NCBI RefSeq assembly: GCF_003722335.1
Contig: NZ_CP026100.1
Span: forward strand, 5,182,001 to 5,246,000
Length of the DNA stretch: 64,000 nt
Source: Caulobacter flavus
GTDB lineage: Bacteria; Pseudomonadota; Alphaproteobacteria; Caulobacterales; Caulobacteraceae
Direction: 5' to 3'
Shown here: positions 33,318-41,223 of the stretch, piece by piece
Layout of the letters: every line of letters begins with the position of its first letter
Numbering within the stretch: position 1 is the stretch's first letter
The notes under the pieces: model-generated
The model's input: the letters and a program-made list of their open reading frames with translations, nothing else
What the model was told of the DNA's origin: nothing
Databases searched by the model: none
Program-made: the position numbers and the translations under genes

Positions 33318-34685
33318 TCAGGCCCGCCGATCCAGCATCCGGTACCGGCCCAGCAGCATCGCCGCCGCCGCGAAGCTGGTGACGATCACCGACCAGACGA
33401 TGCCGTCCACGCCCAGCTTCATCGGCAGGGCCAGCCACCAGGCCAGGGGCCCCATGATCAGGGCGTAGGCGACCATGTGGGTGCCGGCGGGAACCCAGAC
33501 CTCTCCCCGCGCCCGCAGCGCCTGGGCGCAGACCACCTGCACCGCGTCGGGCACCAGGAACAGGCAGGTCAGCGCCAGGGCCGGGCCGATCAGGGCGATG
33601 GCGGCCGGGTCGGCGGTGTAGGCGCCGGCAACCAGGTGACGCAGCGGATAGAGCAGCACGGCCACCACCAGGGCGAAGACGGCGGTGACGCCGAACGAGA
33701 CCCAGCCAGCCCGGCTCATGCCCGCCGGATCGCGCGCGCCGTGGGCGCGGGCCACCTGCACCGCCGTGGCCGTCGCCAGGCCCAGCGGAACCATGAAGAT
33801 CACCCCAGCCACGTTCAGCACCACGGCCCAGGCGGCGACGTTGAGGCCGCCCAGCCAGCCGGCCACCAGGCTCATGCCGGCGAAGGCCGAGACCTCGAAC
33901 AGGTTGGAGCTGCCGGCCCCGTAGCCGACCCGGCGCTGTTCCTTCTCGGCGGCGCGATCGCGCGGCGGCTTGTCGAACACCCCCATGGCGCGGGCGTCCT
34001 TCAGGCGCCAGATCACCACCGCCAGCATGATCGTGAAGGCGGTGCGGGCGACGAAGGTGGCCCAGGCCGCGCCTACAGCGCCCATGGCCGGCAGGCCCAT
34101 GACGCCGGGCACCAGCAGCAGGTTGACCGCCAGGTTAATCAGGTTGGCCACCCACATGTTGACGGTCACAAGGCCCGGCCGGCCCAGCCCCTCGAGCCAG
34201 AAGCTCAGGGCCACGCTCAGCGCATAGGGGGTCAGCGACAGCGAGAACACGATCAGCGGCGCGGTCGCGCCGTCGGCCAAGGCCTTTTCGATGCCCACGT
34301 GATGCAGCAGCGGCGGAGCGCCCAGGGCCAGCAGCACCGAGCCGGCCACGCCCAGCCAGAACGCATAGACGACGCCCCGGCGCAGCACCGCCCCGGCCTC
34401 GTGCGGCCGTCCCGCCCCCATGGCGCGCGAGCCCATCACCTGGGTCCCGACCAGCAGGCCGACGGTCACGGTGACGAACACCGAGGTCGGCGCCCAGGCC
34501 ATGGCGTGGAAACCCAGCTGCCGGGCCGAGAAGTGGCCGACGACGATGGCGTCGGTCAGGCCCATGACCATGATCCCAAGGCGTGACAGCACCACTGGCC
34601 CGGCCAGGCGCAGCAGTTCGATCAGGTCGGAGACGATGACGCCGCGCGGCTTCCCGGAAGCCGGCGCGGCCGCGGGACGCGACAT
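33318..34685 (-). CDS. MATE-family multidrug efflux transporter
   Basis: 455 residues with 12 transmembrane helices in two six-helix halves, of the NorM/MatE type that expels cationic drugs using sodium or proton gradients. RLAGPVVLSRLGIMVMGLTDAIVVGHFS near 26-53 is the first-half signature and SSNLFEVSAFAGMSLVAGWLG near 266-286 the start of the second half. Start ATG at 34685 with GGCCC upstream. Single gene. Confidence 0.88.
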   Translation of the reverse strand: MSRPAAAPASGKPRGVIVSDLIELLRLAGPVVLSRLGIMVMGLTDAIVVGHFSARQLGFHAMAWAPTSVFVTVTVGLLVGTQVMGSRAMGAGRPHEAGAVLRRGVVYAFWLGVAGSVLLALGAPPLLHHVGIEKALADGATAPLIVFSLSLTPYALSVALSFWLEGLGRPGLVTVNMWVANLINLAVNLLLVPGVMGLPAMGAVGAAWATFVARTAFTIMLAVVIWRLKDARAMGVFDKPPRDRAAEKEQRRVGYGAGSSNLFEVSAFAGMSLVAGWLGGLNVAAWAVVLNVAGVIFMVPLGLATATAVQVARAHGARDPAGMSRAGWVSFGVTAVFALVVAVLLYPLRHLVAGAYTADPAAIALIGPALALTCLFLVPDAVQVVCAQALRARGEVWVPAGTHMVAYALIMGPLAWWLALPMKLGVDGIVWSVIVTSFAAAAMLLGRYRMLDRRA

Positions 34686-34830
34686 GGGGTGGGCCTTTCC
34701 AAACGGGGCCGGAAGGTGGCTGATGCCCATCGATTGGGCAAGGGCGCGCGCGACGTGGCCTGCGCTGGCGCTTGGAACATCGTCCCCGCCCTGCCGGTTT
34801 CCGCCGTCTCGGGGCCGCAGGGAGACCGCC

Positions 34831-35841
34831 ATGACCGATACCGACAAGGATTTCGAAGCCGCCGGACAACGCGCCGCCAAGGCGCAGCGCGACATCCAGG
34901 CCCCGCTGGACGCCAAGGAGCAGCGCTCGTTCGATGACGAGGGCGGCGAGAACAAGAAACCCCAGGCCATGCAGGCCGGCGCGCGCCCCTACCCTGCTCC
35001 GCCGTTTCCAGAGCAGCACCAGAAGAAGCCCGGTCAGGAGCACAGGCTCGATCCCGCCCCGATGTACGACGCGCCGTTCTACAAGGGCTCGGGCAAGCTG
35101 GAGGGCAAGGTCGCGCTGATCACCGGCGCCGACAGCGGCATCGGCCGGGCCGTGGCCGTGCTGTTCGCCCGTGAAGGCGCGGACGTGGCCATCGCCTATC
35201 TCGACGAGGACCGCGACGCGGCCGAGACCAAGGCGGCCGTCGAGAACGAGGGCCGCCGCGCCATCCTGCTGCCCGGCGACGTGGCCGATCCGAAATACGC
35301 GCAGGCCGCCGTGGCGGAGACCGTGCGCAAGCTCGGCCGGCTCGACGTGCTCGTCAACAACGCCGCCTTCCAGGAGCATGTCACGACCTTCGAGGACCTG
35401 ACGCCCGAGCACTTCGACCGCACGCTGAAGACCAATCTCTACGGCTACTTCCACATGGCCCAGGCGGCCGTGAAGGTCATTGCTCCCGGCGGATCGATCA
35501 TCAACACCGGCTCGGTGACCGGCCTGCTGGGCAACAAGGACCTGCTGGACTATTCGCTGACCAAGGGCGGCATCCACGCCTTCACCCGGTCGCTGGCGAC
35601 GCACCTCGTCGACAAGGGCATCCGGGTCAACGCCGTGGCCCCGGGGCCGGTCTGGACGCCGCTGAACCCGGCCGACAAGCTCGGGCCGCAGGTCGCCGAG
35701 TTCGGCGGCAAGACGCCGATGAAGCGCCCCGCCCAGCCCGAGGAGATCGCGCCGGCCTACGTGTTCCTGGCCTCGCCCCAGACAGCCAGCTACATCACCG
35801 GCGAGGTGCTGCCGATCATCGGCGGGTACAATGGCGGGTGA
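34831..35841 (+). CDS. SDR-family oxidoreductase (YghA/YhxD-like)
   Basis: 336 residues. A 90-residue unusual N-terminal extension, Lys/Pro-rich (KKPQAMQAGARPYPAPPFPEQ), precedes the short-chain dehydrogenase domain. TGADSGIGRA at about 99-108 is the NAD(P) loop, NNAAFQE near 179, catalytic Ser in INTGSVTGLLG, and Tyr-x-x-x-Lys at YSLTKGG near 243-249. The extension is shared with E. coli YghA-type NADP-dependent aldehyde reductases. GGGAGACC precedes the ATG. Confidence 0.85.
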   Translation: MTDTDKDFEAAGQRAAKAQRDIQAPLDAKEQRSFDDEGGENKKPQAMQAGARPYPAPPFPEQHQKKPGQEHRLDPAPMYDAPFYKGSGKLEGKVALITGADSGIGRAVAVLFAREGADVAIAYLDEDRDAAETKAAVENEGRRAILLPGDVADPKYAQAAVAETVRKLGRLDVLVNNAAFQEHVTTFEDLTPEHFDRTLKTNLYGYFHMAQAAVKVIAPGGSIINTGSVTGLLGNKDLLDYSLTKGGIHAFTRSLATHLVDKGIRVNAVAPGPVWTPLNPADKLGPQVAEFGGKTPMKRPAQPEEIAPAYVFLASPQTASYITGEVLPIIGGYNGG

Positions 35842-35844
35842 GAC

Positions 35845-35893
35845 CCCATCCGGCCGTTTGAGGGAGCTGTCGCGGAGCGACTGAGGGGGCTCT
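35845..35893. repeat. dispersed intergenic repeat, family A copy 5 (partial)
   Basis: A shortened copy: CATCCGGCCGTTTG replaces the first module and only GAGCTGTCGCGGAGCGACTGAGGGGGCTC of the second is kept. Confidence 0.75.
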
Positions 35894-35896
35894 CCC

Positions 35897-36460
35897 CTAC
35901 TCCGCGTACAGCCGCAGCGCCTGCAGGCACATCTCCAGCCCCGTCAGGTCGTGCAGCGGTTCGGGCGTGACGATGACGAACAGCCGGCGGGCCTCGGCCC
36001 ACAGCATCACGCTTTCCGGCAGGCCCAGATCCTCGACCACGCAGCCGTTCTCGTCGCGCCAGATCCCGTCCTCGCCGCGCTCGGCGCCGACCAGCACGTC
36101 GACCCGGTCGACATATTCGGCCAGGCTTTCGTCCTCGACGTTGAGGTAGGCGAAGACCGGCCTGCCCAGGCCCGCCAGCACCCCGGCCTCGAAGGCGACG
36201 CTGGCGTCGCAGGACGGGCCGCGCCAGGGGGTCAGGTTGACGATCGCCGCATCGACCTGACGCAATTGGGCCATGCGCTCCATGTAGAGTTCGCGGGCCT
36301 GGATTTCCGAGCTGAAGTCGTCTCCCGGCGCGGCCTGTCCGCCCGAAAACGGCTTGAAGCCCGCGTCCAGGCACAGGGCCTTCCGGCGCAGGTCTTGAGC
36401 TTCGGCGTCAGGGAGCCAGGCTTCGGGCCCAGCCAGCCAGAGGGAACGGACAGGTCGCAT
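35897..36460 (-). CDS. nucleoside 2-deoxyribosyltransferase-like protein
   Basis: 187 residues. LWLAGPEAWLPDA at the N-terminus and VNLTPWRGPSCDASVAFEAGVLAGLGRPVFAY near 74-105 match the nucleoside deoxyribosyltransferase/YtoQ-like family, with Asp and Glu (FEAG) as the usual catalytic pair. The enzyme would transfer deoxyribose between bases or hydrolyse nucleotides in salvage. The divergent CAP gene starts 78 bases away. Confidence 0.78.
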   Translation of the reverse strand: MRPVRSLWLAGPEAWLPDAEAQDLRRKALCLDAGFKPFSGGQAAPGDDFSSEIQARELYMERMAQLRQVDAAIVNLTPWRGPSCDASVAFEAGVLAGLGRPVFAYLNVEDESLAEYVDRVDVLVGAERGEDGIWRDENGCVVEDLGLPESVMLWAEARRLFVIVTPEPLHDLTGLEMCLQALRLYAE

Positions 36461-36537
36461 CCGGCCTTAGAGCGGACGACCGCCCCCGCCTGTCAACTGT
36501 TTGATGCCAACCGTCCTGGAGATCGAACCGTCCGCCG

Positions 36538-37350
36538 ATGACCGCCCTGTCCCGCCGCACGGCCCTGGCCCTGGGCGCCTCCGCCCTCGCCGCCCCCCTG
36601 ACCGTCCCGGCCCTGGCGCGAGCCGCCTCCGCCCAGACCTATCTCGCCTACGAGCGCCGGCTGCGTGAGCAGATGGCCGCCCGCCGGGGCGACTTCGACG
36701 CCGATTTCGAGCGCGAGCTGATCGACCAGGGCGACGCCTTCCGCGAGGCCCGCGGCCTTGCGCCCCTGCGCTTCGATCCCGGTCTGGCGCTCGCTGCCCG
36801 CGCCCACGCCGCCGACATCGCTCGCAGCCAGATCTACGATCACATGACCCGCGAGGGCTTCGGCCCGGCCGCCCGCGTGGGCCTGCTCGCCCGCGACCTC
36901 GTCGGCGCGCCGGCCGAGAACATAGCCATGCGCCGCAACGCCGCCGGCCAGGTGCGCCCCGACCAGATCATGGGCCAGTGGAAGACCAGCCCCGGCCATC
37001 GCGCCAACCTGCTGGCTCCGGGCTTCACCCACGTCGCCTACGCCGCCCTGCGCGAGGGTGCGCAAGTGATCGCCGTCGGCGTCTATGCCGAGGTCTCCGC
37101 TCGCCTGGCCGCGCCCGCCCCGCTGCGCGCCGCCAGCGTCGACGCCATCGCCGCGGCTCTCTCGCGCGCCAGCCCGCGCATCGACCAATTCTCGCTGTCG
37201 GAGCCCGGCGGCGACGTGCTGACCCAGACCTATGTCGAGCGGCCCCAGCCGGTGAACATTCCGCCCGGCGCCTGGCAGCTGCGCCCGCATCTGAGCAGCG
37301 GGACGCACAAATACCAGGTGGCCTGGGGTCCAGTGTTCGTGCTCGGCTAG
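36538..37350 (+). CDS. CAP-domain (SCP/PR1) exported protein
   Basis: 270 residues. A twin-arginine signal peptide is suggested by SRRTALALGASALAAPLTV at 4-22. The CAP domain spans about 60-190, with the HAADIARSQIYDHMTREGF region (conserved His), GAPAENIAM and WKTSPGHRANLLAPGFTHV (His, Glu). CAP proteins are secreted and often bind lipids or act as peptidases. The rest (190-270) is a novel C-terminal part. No adjacent partner. Confidence 0.83.
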   Translation: MTALSRRTALALGASALAAPLTVPALARAASAQTYLAYERRLREQMAARRGDFDADFERELIDQGDAFREARGLAPLRFDPGLALAARAHAADIARSQIYDHMTREGFGPAARVGLLARDLVGAPAENIAMRRNAAGQVRPDQIMGQWKTSPGHRANLLAPGFTHVAYAALREGAQVIAVGVYAEVSARLAAPAPLRAASVDAIAAALSRASPRIDQFSLSEPGGDVLTQTYVERPQPVNIPPGAWQLRPHLSSGTHKYQVAWGPVFVLG

Positions 37351-37409
37351 GGTGTGGACTCAACCGAGCGGGATATCGGACCCAAGAAATTCAATCATTT
37401 ATCACTCGC

Positions 37410-37516
37410 CATCCCGGAAAGCGCGAAGCGCCTATCCGGGACCCAGGGGCCGGCGCAATGCGGGTGACCCCTGGGTCCCGGCTCTACGGTCCGCTACGCG
37501 GCCCTTCGCCGGGATG
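37410..37516. repeat. family B intergenic inverted repeat, copy 2
   Basis: Opens with CATCCCGG and closes with CCGGGATG, with a CCTGGGTCCCGGCTCTACGG module inside. Same element as the 27091-27230 copy. Confidence 0.85.
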
Positions 37517-37561
37517 ACGAGCAGAATTGTTCGCGCAGTTGAGCACGGCCCCTAGGCCAAA

Positions 37562-37593
37562 CGAAAAACGGCGGGCTCTTGCGAGCCCGCCGT
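37562..37593 (-). terminator. rho-independent terminator of ilvC
   Basis: On the minus strand a GACGGCGGGCTC stem, GCAA loop and GAGCCCGCCGT is followed by TTTTT, about 25 bases after the ilvC stop. Confidence 0.93.
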
Positions 37594-37619
37594 CATCCGT
37601 TCAGCCGTGAGGCCGACGC

Positions 37620-38639
37620 TTAGTTCTTGGTGACGTCCACCAGCTTGTTCTTGGCGATCCACGGCATCATGCCGCGCAGACGCGCGCCGACTTCCTCGAT
37701 CTGGTGCTCGGAAGCGCGGCGGCGGGTCGCCTTGAAGGACGGCTGGCCGACGGCGTTCTCGAGCATGAAGTCGCGGACGAACTTGCCCGACTGGATGTCT
37801 TCCAGCACGCGCTTCATCTCGGCCTTGGTCTCGGCGGTCACGACGCGCGGGCCGGTGACGTACTCGCCGTACTCGGCGGTGTTCGAGATGGAGTAGTTCA
37901 TGTTGGCGATGCCGCCTTCGTAGATCAGGTCCACGATCAGCTTCAGCTCGTGCAGGCACTCGAAGTAGGCCATTTCCGGCGCGTAGCCGGCCTCGACCAG
38001 CACTTCGAAGCCGGCGCGGATCAGCTCGACCGTGCCGCCGCAGAGAACGGCCTGCTCGCCGAACAGGTCGGTTTCGCATTCCTCGCGGAAGTTGGTCTCG
38101 ATGATGCCCGAGCGGCCGCCGCCGATGGCCGAGGCGTAGGCCAGGCCAAGGTCGAGGGCGTTGCCGGTGGCGTTGTGGTGCACCGCGATCAGGCAGGGCA
38201 CGCCGCCGCCCTTCTGGTACTCGCCGCGGACGGTGTGGCCCGGGCCCTTCGGGGCGACCATCAGCACGTCGATGGTGTCCTTCGGCTCGATCAGGCCGAA
38301 GTGGACGTTCAGGCCGTGGGCGAACAGCAGGGCCGCGCCGTCACGGATGTTGGGGGCGATGTCGTTCTTGTAGATCGCGGCCTGATGCTCGTCGGGCGCC
38401 AGGATCATGATCAGGTCGGCCCAGGCGGCGGCGTCGGCCACCGACATGACCTTCAGGCCTTCGGCCTCGGCCTTCTTCGCCGAGGGCGAGCCCGGGCGCA
38501 GGGCGACGGCCACGTTCGGCACGCCGCTGTCACGAAGGTTGAGGGCGTGAGCGTGGCCCTGGCTGCCATAGCCTACGATGGCGATCTTCCGGTCCAGGAT
38601 GCGGGCGAGGTCGGCGTCGCGGTCGTAGTAGACGCGCAT
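37620..38639 (-). CDS. ilvC: ketol-acid reductoisomerase
   Basis: 339 residues, class I KARI, converting acetolactate (or acetohydroxybutyrate) to dihydroxyisovalerate with NADPH and magnesium for valine, leucine and isoleucine synthesis. GYGSQGHAHALNLRDSG at about 24-40 binds NADPH, APKGPGHTVRGEY near 128-140 holds the catalytic Lys, and DLFGEQAVLCGG near 189-200 the Mg-binding Asp/Glu. C-terminal knotted domain (ISNTAEYGEYV) is complete. Monocistronic. A GCCCGCC/GGCGGGC repeat lies in its 5' leader at 38667-38703. Confidence 0.95.
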   Translation of the reverse strand: MRVYYDRDADLARILDRKIAIVGYGSQGHAHALNLRDSGVPNVAVALRPGSPSAKKAEAEGLKVMSVADAAAWADLIMILAPDEHQAAIYKNDIAPNIRDGAALLFAHGLNVHFGLIEPKDTIDVLMVAPKGPGHTVRGEYQKGGGVPCLIAVHHNATGNALDLGLAYASAIGGGRSGIIETNFREECETDLFGEQAVLCGGTVELIRAGFEVLVEAGYAPEMAYFECLHELKLIVDLIYEGGIANMNYSISNTAEYGEYVTGPRVVTAETKAEMKRVLEDIQSGKFVRDFMLENAVGQPSFKATRRRASEHQIEEVGARLRGMMPWIAKNKLVDVTKN

Positions 38640-38666
38640 GATTTCTTCTCCAGGACTGGTCAATCT

Positions 38667-38703
38667 GCCCGCCTCACGCAATCAGGAAGCGGGAAAGGCG
38701 GGC
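38667..38703 (-). promoter_or_regulatory. inverted repeat in the ilvC 5' leader
   Basis: A perfect 7-bp GCCCGCC / GGCGGGC pair with a 23-base loop lies 28 bases upstream of ilvC. It could be a leader hairpin or operator. No branched-chain-rich leader peptide accompanies it. The remaining 38704-38968 intergenic stretch holds nothing I can assign beyond A+T-rich promoter-like DNA. Confidence 0.3.
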
Positions 38704-38968
38704 GTTTGAGCGTTTTTTTGCCGCCTCGTCAAGGCAGGGCGCGCCATGAGCGACGTTCGGCGACGCTTAAATAGCCCGACTGAGGCGAAAAAGCCCTCCC
38801 AAACGCGAAAGAGCCGTCTCGCGGGGGCGCCCTCACCCGCGCGCTTCGGGCGAAAGATGTGCAAAAACAACCTAAGATTTATTAATTGCTCAAATTGACT
38901 CCAGGTTGCGACCGTCGCACCTTCAACCCGCCTTGCAACCTGAAGGCGAACATTGGGAGGGCATCGAA

Positions 38969-39493
38969 ATGAGTGAGATCATCGACATCGAGATCGTCGT
39001 CGACACGGCCAACCTGCTGGCGAGCATCAACAATCCCAGCCAGAACCCGAGCGCGCCGACCCCGATCGGCCACAACTACGCCTACATGGTCGCGCCGAAC
39101 GAGTTCGTCCGCAGCGGCCAGGCCTCGGGCGACCTGTCGATCTCGGCCGACGTGGGCGACACCGTGCGCTGGCGCATGGTTTCGCAGTCGGGCAACACCA
39201 GCTACTCGGCCAACCTGCAGAACATCGTGATCTTCTCGGGCACGCAGGTGACGTCGACCACCGGCGGCAAGCTGCTGAACGTCGAGACCCCGGTGCCCGG
39301 CACCACGCCCGGCAACATCACCCTGCCGCCGACCTTCTCGGCGACGCCGCAATACGACTTCTACCTGACGGCCGACATCGTCCAGGCCGGCACGGGCAAC
39401 TACAACGTCTCGTTCGCCGTGCTGCAATACCACTCCGGTTCGCTGCAGGTGCTGGGCTACTTCGTCTGGGATCCCACGATCACCGCGTCGTAA
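38969..39493 (+). CDS. AidA/PixA-type inclusion body family protein
   Basis: 174 residues, starting MSEIIDIEIVVDTANLLASI and with YMVAPNEFVRSGQASGDLSISADVGDTVRW near 39-68. This is the pattern of the AidA/PixA inclusion body family, known from Burkholderia-type quorum-regulated AidA and Photorhabdus/Xenorhabdus PixA. Function not established, though some accumulate as crystalline inclusions. ATG at 38969 has GGGAGG 13 bases upstream. The promoter region is A+T-rich and has a GACTC (CcrM-type GANTC) at 38897. Confidence 0.8.
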   Translation: MSEIIDIEIVVDTANLLASINNPSQNPSAPTPIGHNYAYMVAPNEFVRSGQASGDLSISADVGDTVRWRMVSQSGNTSYSANLQNIVIFSGTQVTSTTGGKLLNVETPVPGTTPGNITLPPTFSATPQYDFYLTADIVQAGTGNYNVSFAVLQYHSGSLQVLGYFVWDPTITAS

Positions 39494-39510
39494 GACCCAG
39501 CGAGCGAACA

Positions 39511-39550
39511 CGAGAAAGCCGCGCTCCCGCAAGGAAGCGCGGCTTTCGAC
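39511..39550. terminator. bidirectional rho-independent terminator
   Basis: An 11-bp stem AAAGCCGCGCT (39515-39525) / AGCGCGGCTTT (39536-39546) lies between the convergent AidA-like and RcnB-like genes. The U/A flanks are short on both sides. Confidence 0.75.
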
Positions 39551-39567
39551 GTTCAGGCCTTCGGCCG

Positions 39568-40491
39568 TTACCAGAAGAGGTCGTAGTAGACGCTCAGCAC
39601 CTCGCCCGACCACACGTCGACCAGGATGGCGTCGCCGCCGACCCGCACCCATTCGCAGCCGATCGGCGGCATGGGCAGGCCGTAGCGGAACCAGTCGAGG
39701 TAGTACGAGCTCGAGTACCAGCCGCCCGGCAGATAGTCGCCGAAGCTCCAGCGGTTCACGTACCAGCCGCGCGGATAGCGGTAGGCCGGGGCGCGATAGC
39801 GCTGGGGCGCGCGGTAGCTGGGCCGCCAGCGACGTTGATCGTACTGCGGACGGCCGTTGTCGCGGTCGCGCCAGCGCTGGTCGCCGGGACGCGGGCCGGG
39901 GCGATCGCGGTCGCGATCCCCGCCCTGCCAGCTGCCGCCGGGACGGCCGCGATCGGGACCACGGTCGCCCCCACGGTCGCCTTGCCAGCCGCCGCTCGGA
40001 CGGTCGGGACGCTCGCCGCCGGGGCGGTTGGGGCGATCGTTGCGGTCGGGACCGCGATCGCCGCGGTCCTGCCCGCCCTGCCAGCCGCCGCTCGGGCGAT
40101 CAGGACGATCACCACGATCCGGGCGGTCGCCACGATCGGGACGCTCGCCGCCGGGGCGGTCGCCCCTGCCCTGCCAGCCGCCGCGGTCTCCGCGATCGCC
40201 ACGATCGGCCTGCGGAGCCTGGGGCGCTTGCGGCGCCGGACGCGCCTCGGGCGCGGGACGCGGTTGCTGGGGCGCGGAGTCGTTCACCCGGCCGCCGCCG
40301 CCGCGCCAGCCGCCTTCCTGGCGGTCGCCGCGGTCGGCGCGCGGGCCACGGTCCGGACGGGAACCGCGATCGCCGCGGTCGCCACGCTCGTTCTGCTGCT
40401 GCATCGCCAGGACCGTCGCGGCGGAGCCGGCCTGGGCCGCCGCGCCGCCCGTCAGCGACAGGATCATCGCGACGGTGATCAGACGTTTCAT
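39568..40491 (-). CDS. RcnB-like exported protein with Arg/Asp/Gly low-complexity repeats
   Basis: 307 residues. Signal peptide (MKRLITVAMILSLTGGAAAQA) then about 180 residues of low complexity, with DRGDRGDRG, PDRGDRPDRGDRPDRP and SGGWQGDRGGDRGPDRG, then a C-terminal about 80 residues with YVNRWSFGDYLPGGWY and GCEWVRVGGDAILVDVWSGEVLSVYYDLFW, matching the RcnB (nickel/cobalt homeostasis) domain. The acidic-basic repeat region is disordered. Start ATG at 40491 has GGAG nine bases upstream. Role probably envelope metal or stress related. Confidence 0.8.
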   Translation of the reverse strand: MKRLITVAMILSLTGGAAAQAGSAATVLAMQQQNERGDRGDRGSRPDRGPRADRGDRQEGGWRGGGGRVNDSAPQQPRPAPEARPAPQAPQAPQADRGDRGDRGGWQGRGDRPGGERPDRGDRPDRGDRPDRPSGGWQGGQDRGDRGPDRNDRPNRPGGERPDRPSGGWQGDRGGDRGPDRGRPGGSWQGGDRDRDRPGPRPGDQRWRDRDNGRPQYDQRRWRPSYRAPQRYRAPAYRYPRGWYVNRWSFGDYLPGGWYSSSYYLDWFRYGLPMPPIGCEWVRVGGDAILVDVWSGEVLSVYYDLFW

Positions 40492-40595
40492 CTCATGCTC
40501 CAAGGGGCCTTGCGCCGGCCCGTAGCTCATCCCTTGATCACAGTGTCGCGCTTGGCGCATGAACCGCAATTGAACGAAACCCGCAGGAGAAGGCC

Positions 40596-41150
40596 ATGGC
40601 CGCCCGACCGCAGGACATCCTGGGCTTCTGGACCGAGGCTGGTCCCAAGAAGTGGTTCGAGAAGAACTGGGCCTTCGACGAGGCCATCCGCCTGAAATAC
40701 GAACCCACCCATCACGCCGCCGCGCGCGGCGACTACGATTCCTGGATCGAGACGCCCGAGGGCTCGCTGGCCCTGATCATCGTGCTCGACCAGTTCCCCC
40801 GCAATCTCTACCGCCGCAGCGGCCACGCCTTCGCCACCGACGGCAAGGCCCGCGCGGTGGCCAGGGCCGCCATCGCCCAGGGTCACGACACCGCCGTGCC
40901 GCCCGAGCTGCGCTATTTCTTCTATCTGCCGTTCGAGCACTCCGAATCCCTGGCCGACCAGGAGCTGTGCATCGAGCTGTGCGCAGGCATGCAGGCCGAC
41001 ACCGGCGACGAGGACGCCATCAAGTGGGCGATCATCCACCGCGACATCATCGCCCGTTTCGGCCGTTTTCCGCATCGAAACGACGCTTTGGGCCGTGAAA
41101 CCACCCCGGCCGAGCAGACTTTCCTCGATGAAGGCGGGTTCGCCGGTTAG
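40596..41150 (+). CDS. DUF924 family protein
   Basis: 184 residues. DILGFWTEAGPKKWFEK near 7-23, ALIIVLDQFPRNLYR near 58-72 and FFYLPFEHSESLADQ near 107-121 are the DUF924 core, an alpha-helical TPR-like family of unknown function. HRNDALGRETTPAEQTFL (the last conserved block) near the C-terminus is complete. AGGAGAAGG precedes the ATG. Confidence 0.85.
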   Translation: MAARPQDILGFWTEAGPKKWFEKNWAFDEAIRLKYEPTHHAAARGDYDSWIETPEGSLALIIVLDQFPRNLYRRSGHAFATDGKARAVARAAIAQGHDTAVPPELRYFFYLPFEHSESLADQELCIELCAGMQADTGDEDAIKWAIIHRDIIARFGRFPHRNDALGRETTPAEQTFLDEGGFAG

Positions 41151-41223
41151 GCGAGCTTGGCTTGCGTGCAATCGATACTGTAGTGTCCGGCCCGAATTCG
41201 AAGGGGCCTGGAGGGCGCTGTCT

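Noticed and set aside
38640..38968. Possible ilvC leader peptide or riboswitch upstream of ilvC
   Set aside because: The short ORFs in this interval, including MARPALTRRQKNAQTPAFPAS, lack clustered Val/Leu/Ile codons, and no known riboswitch motif is seen. Only a single inverted repeat remains.
39840..40390. CRISPR-like periodicity in the repeat block
   Set aside because: The periodicity is in-frame coding repeats (DRG, GGWQG) and has no spacer-repeat alternation.
39835..40695. 286-residue plus-strand Ala/Arg-rich ORF
   Set aside because: Antisense of the RcnB-like repeat block; the low complexity is a reflection of the repeat.
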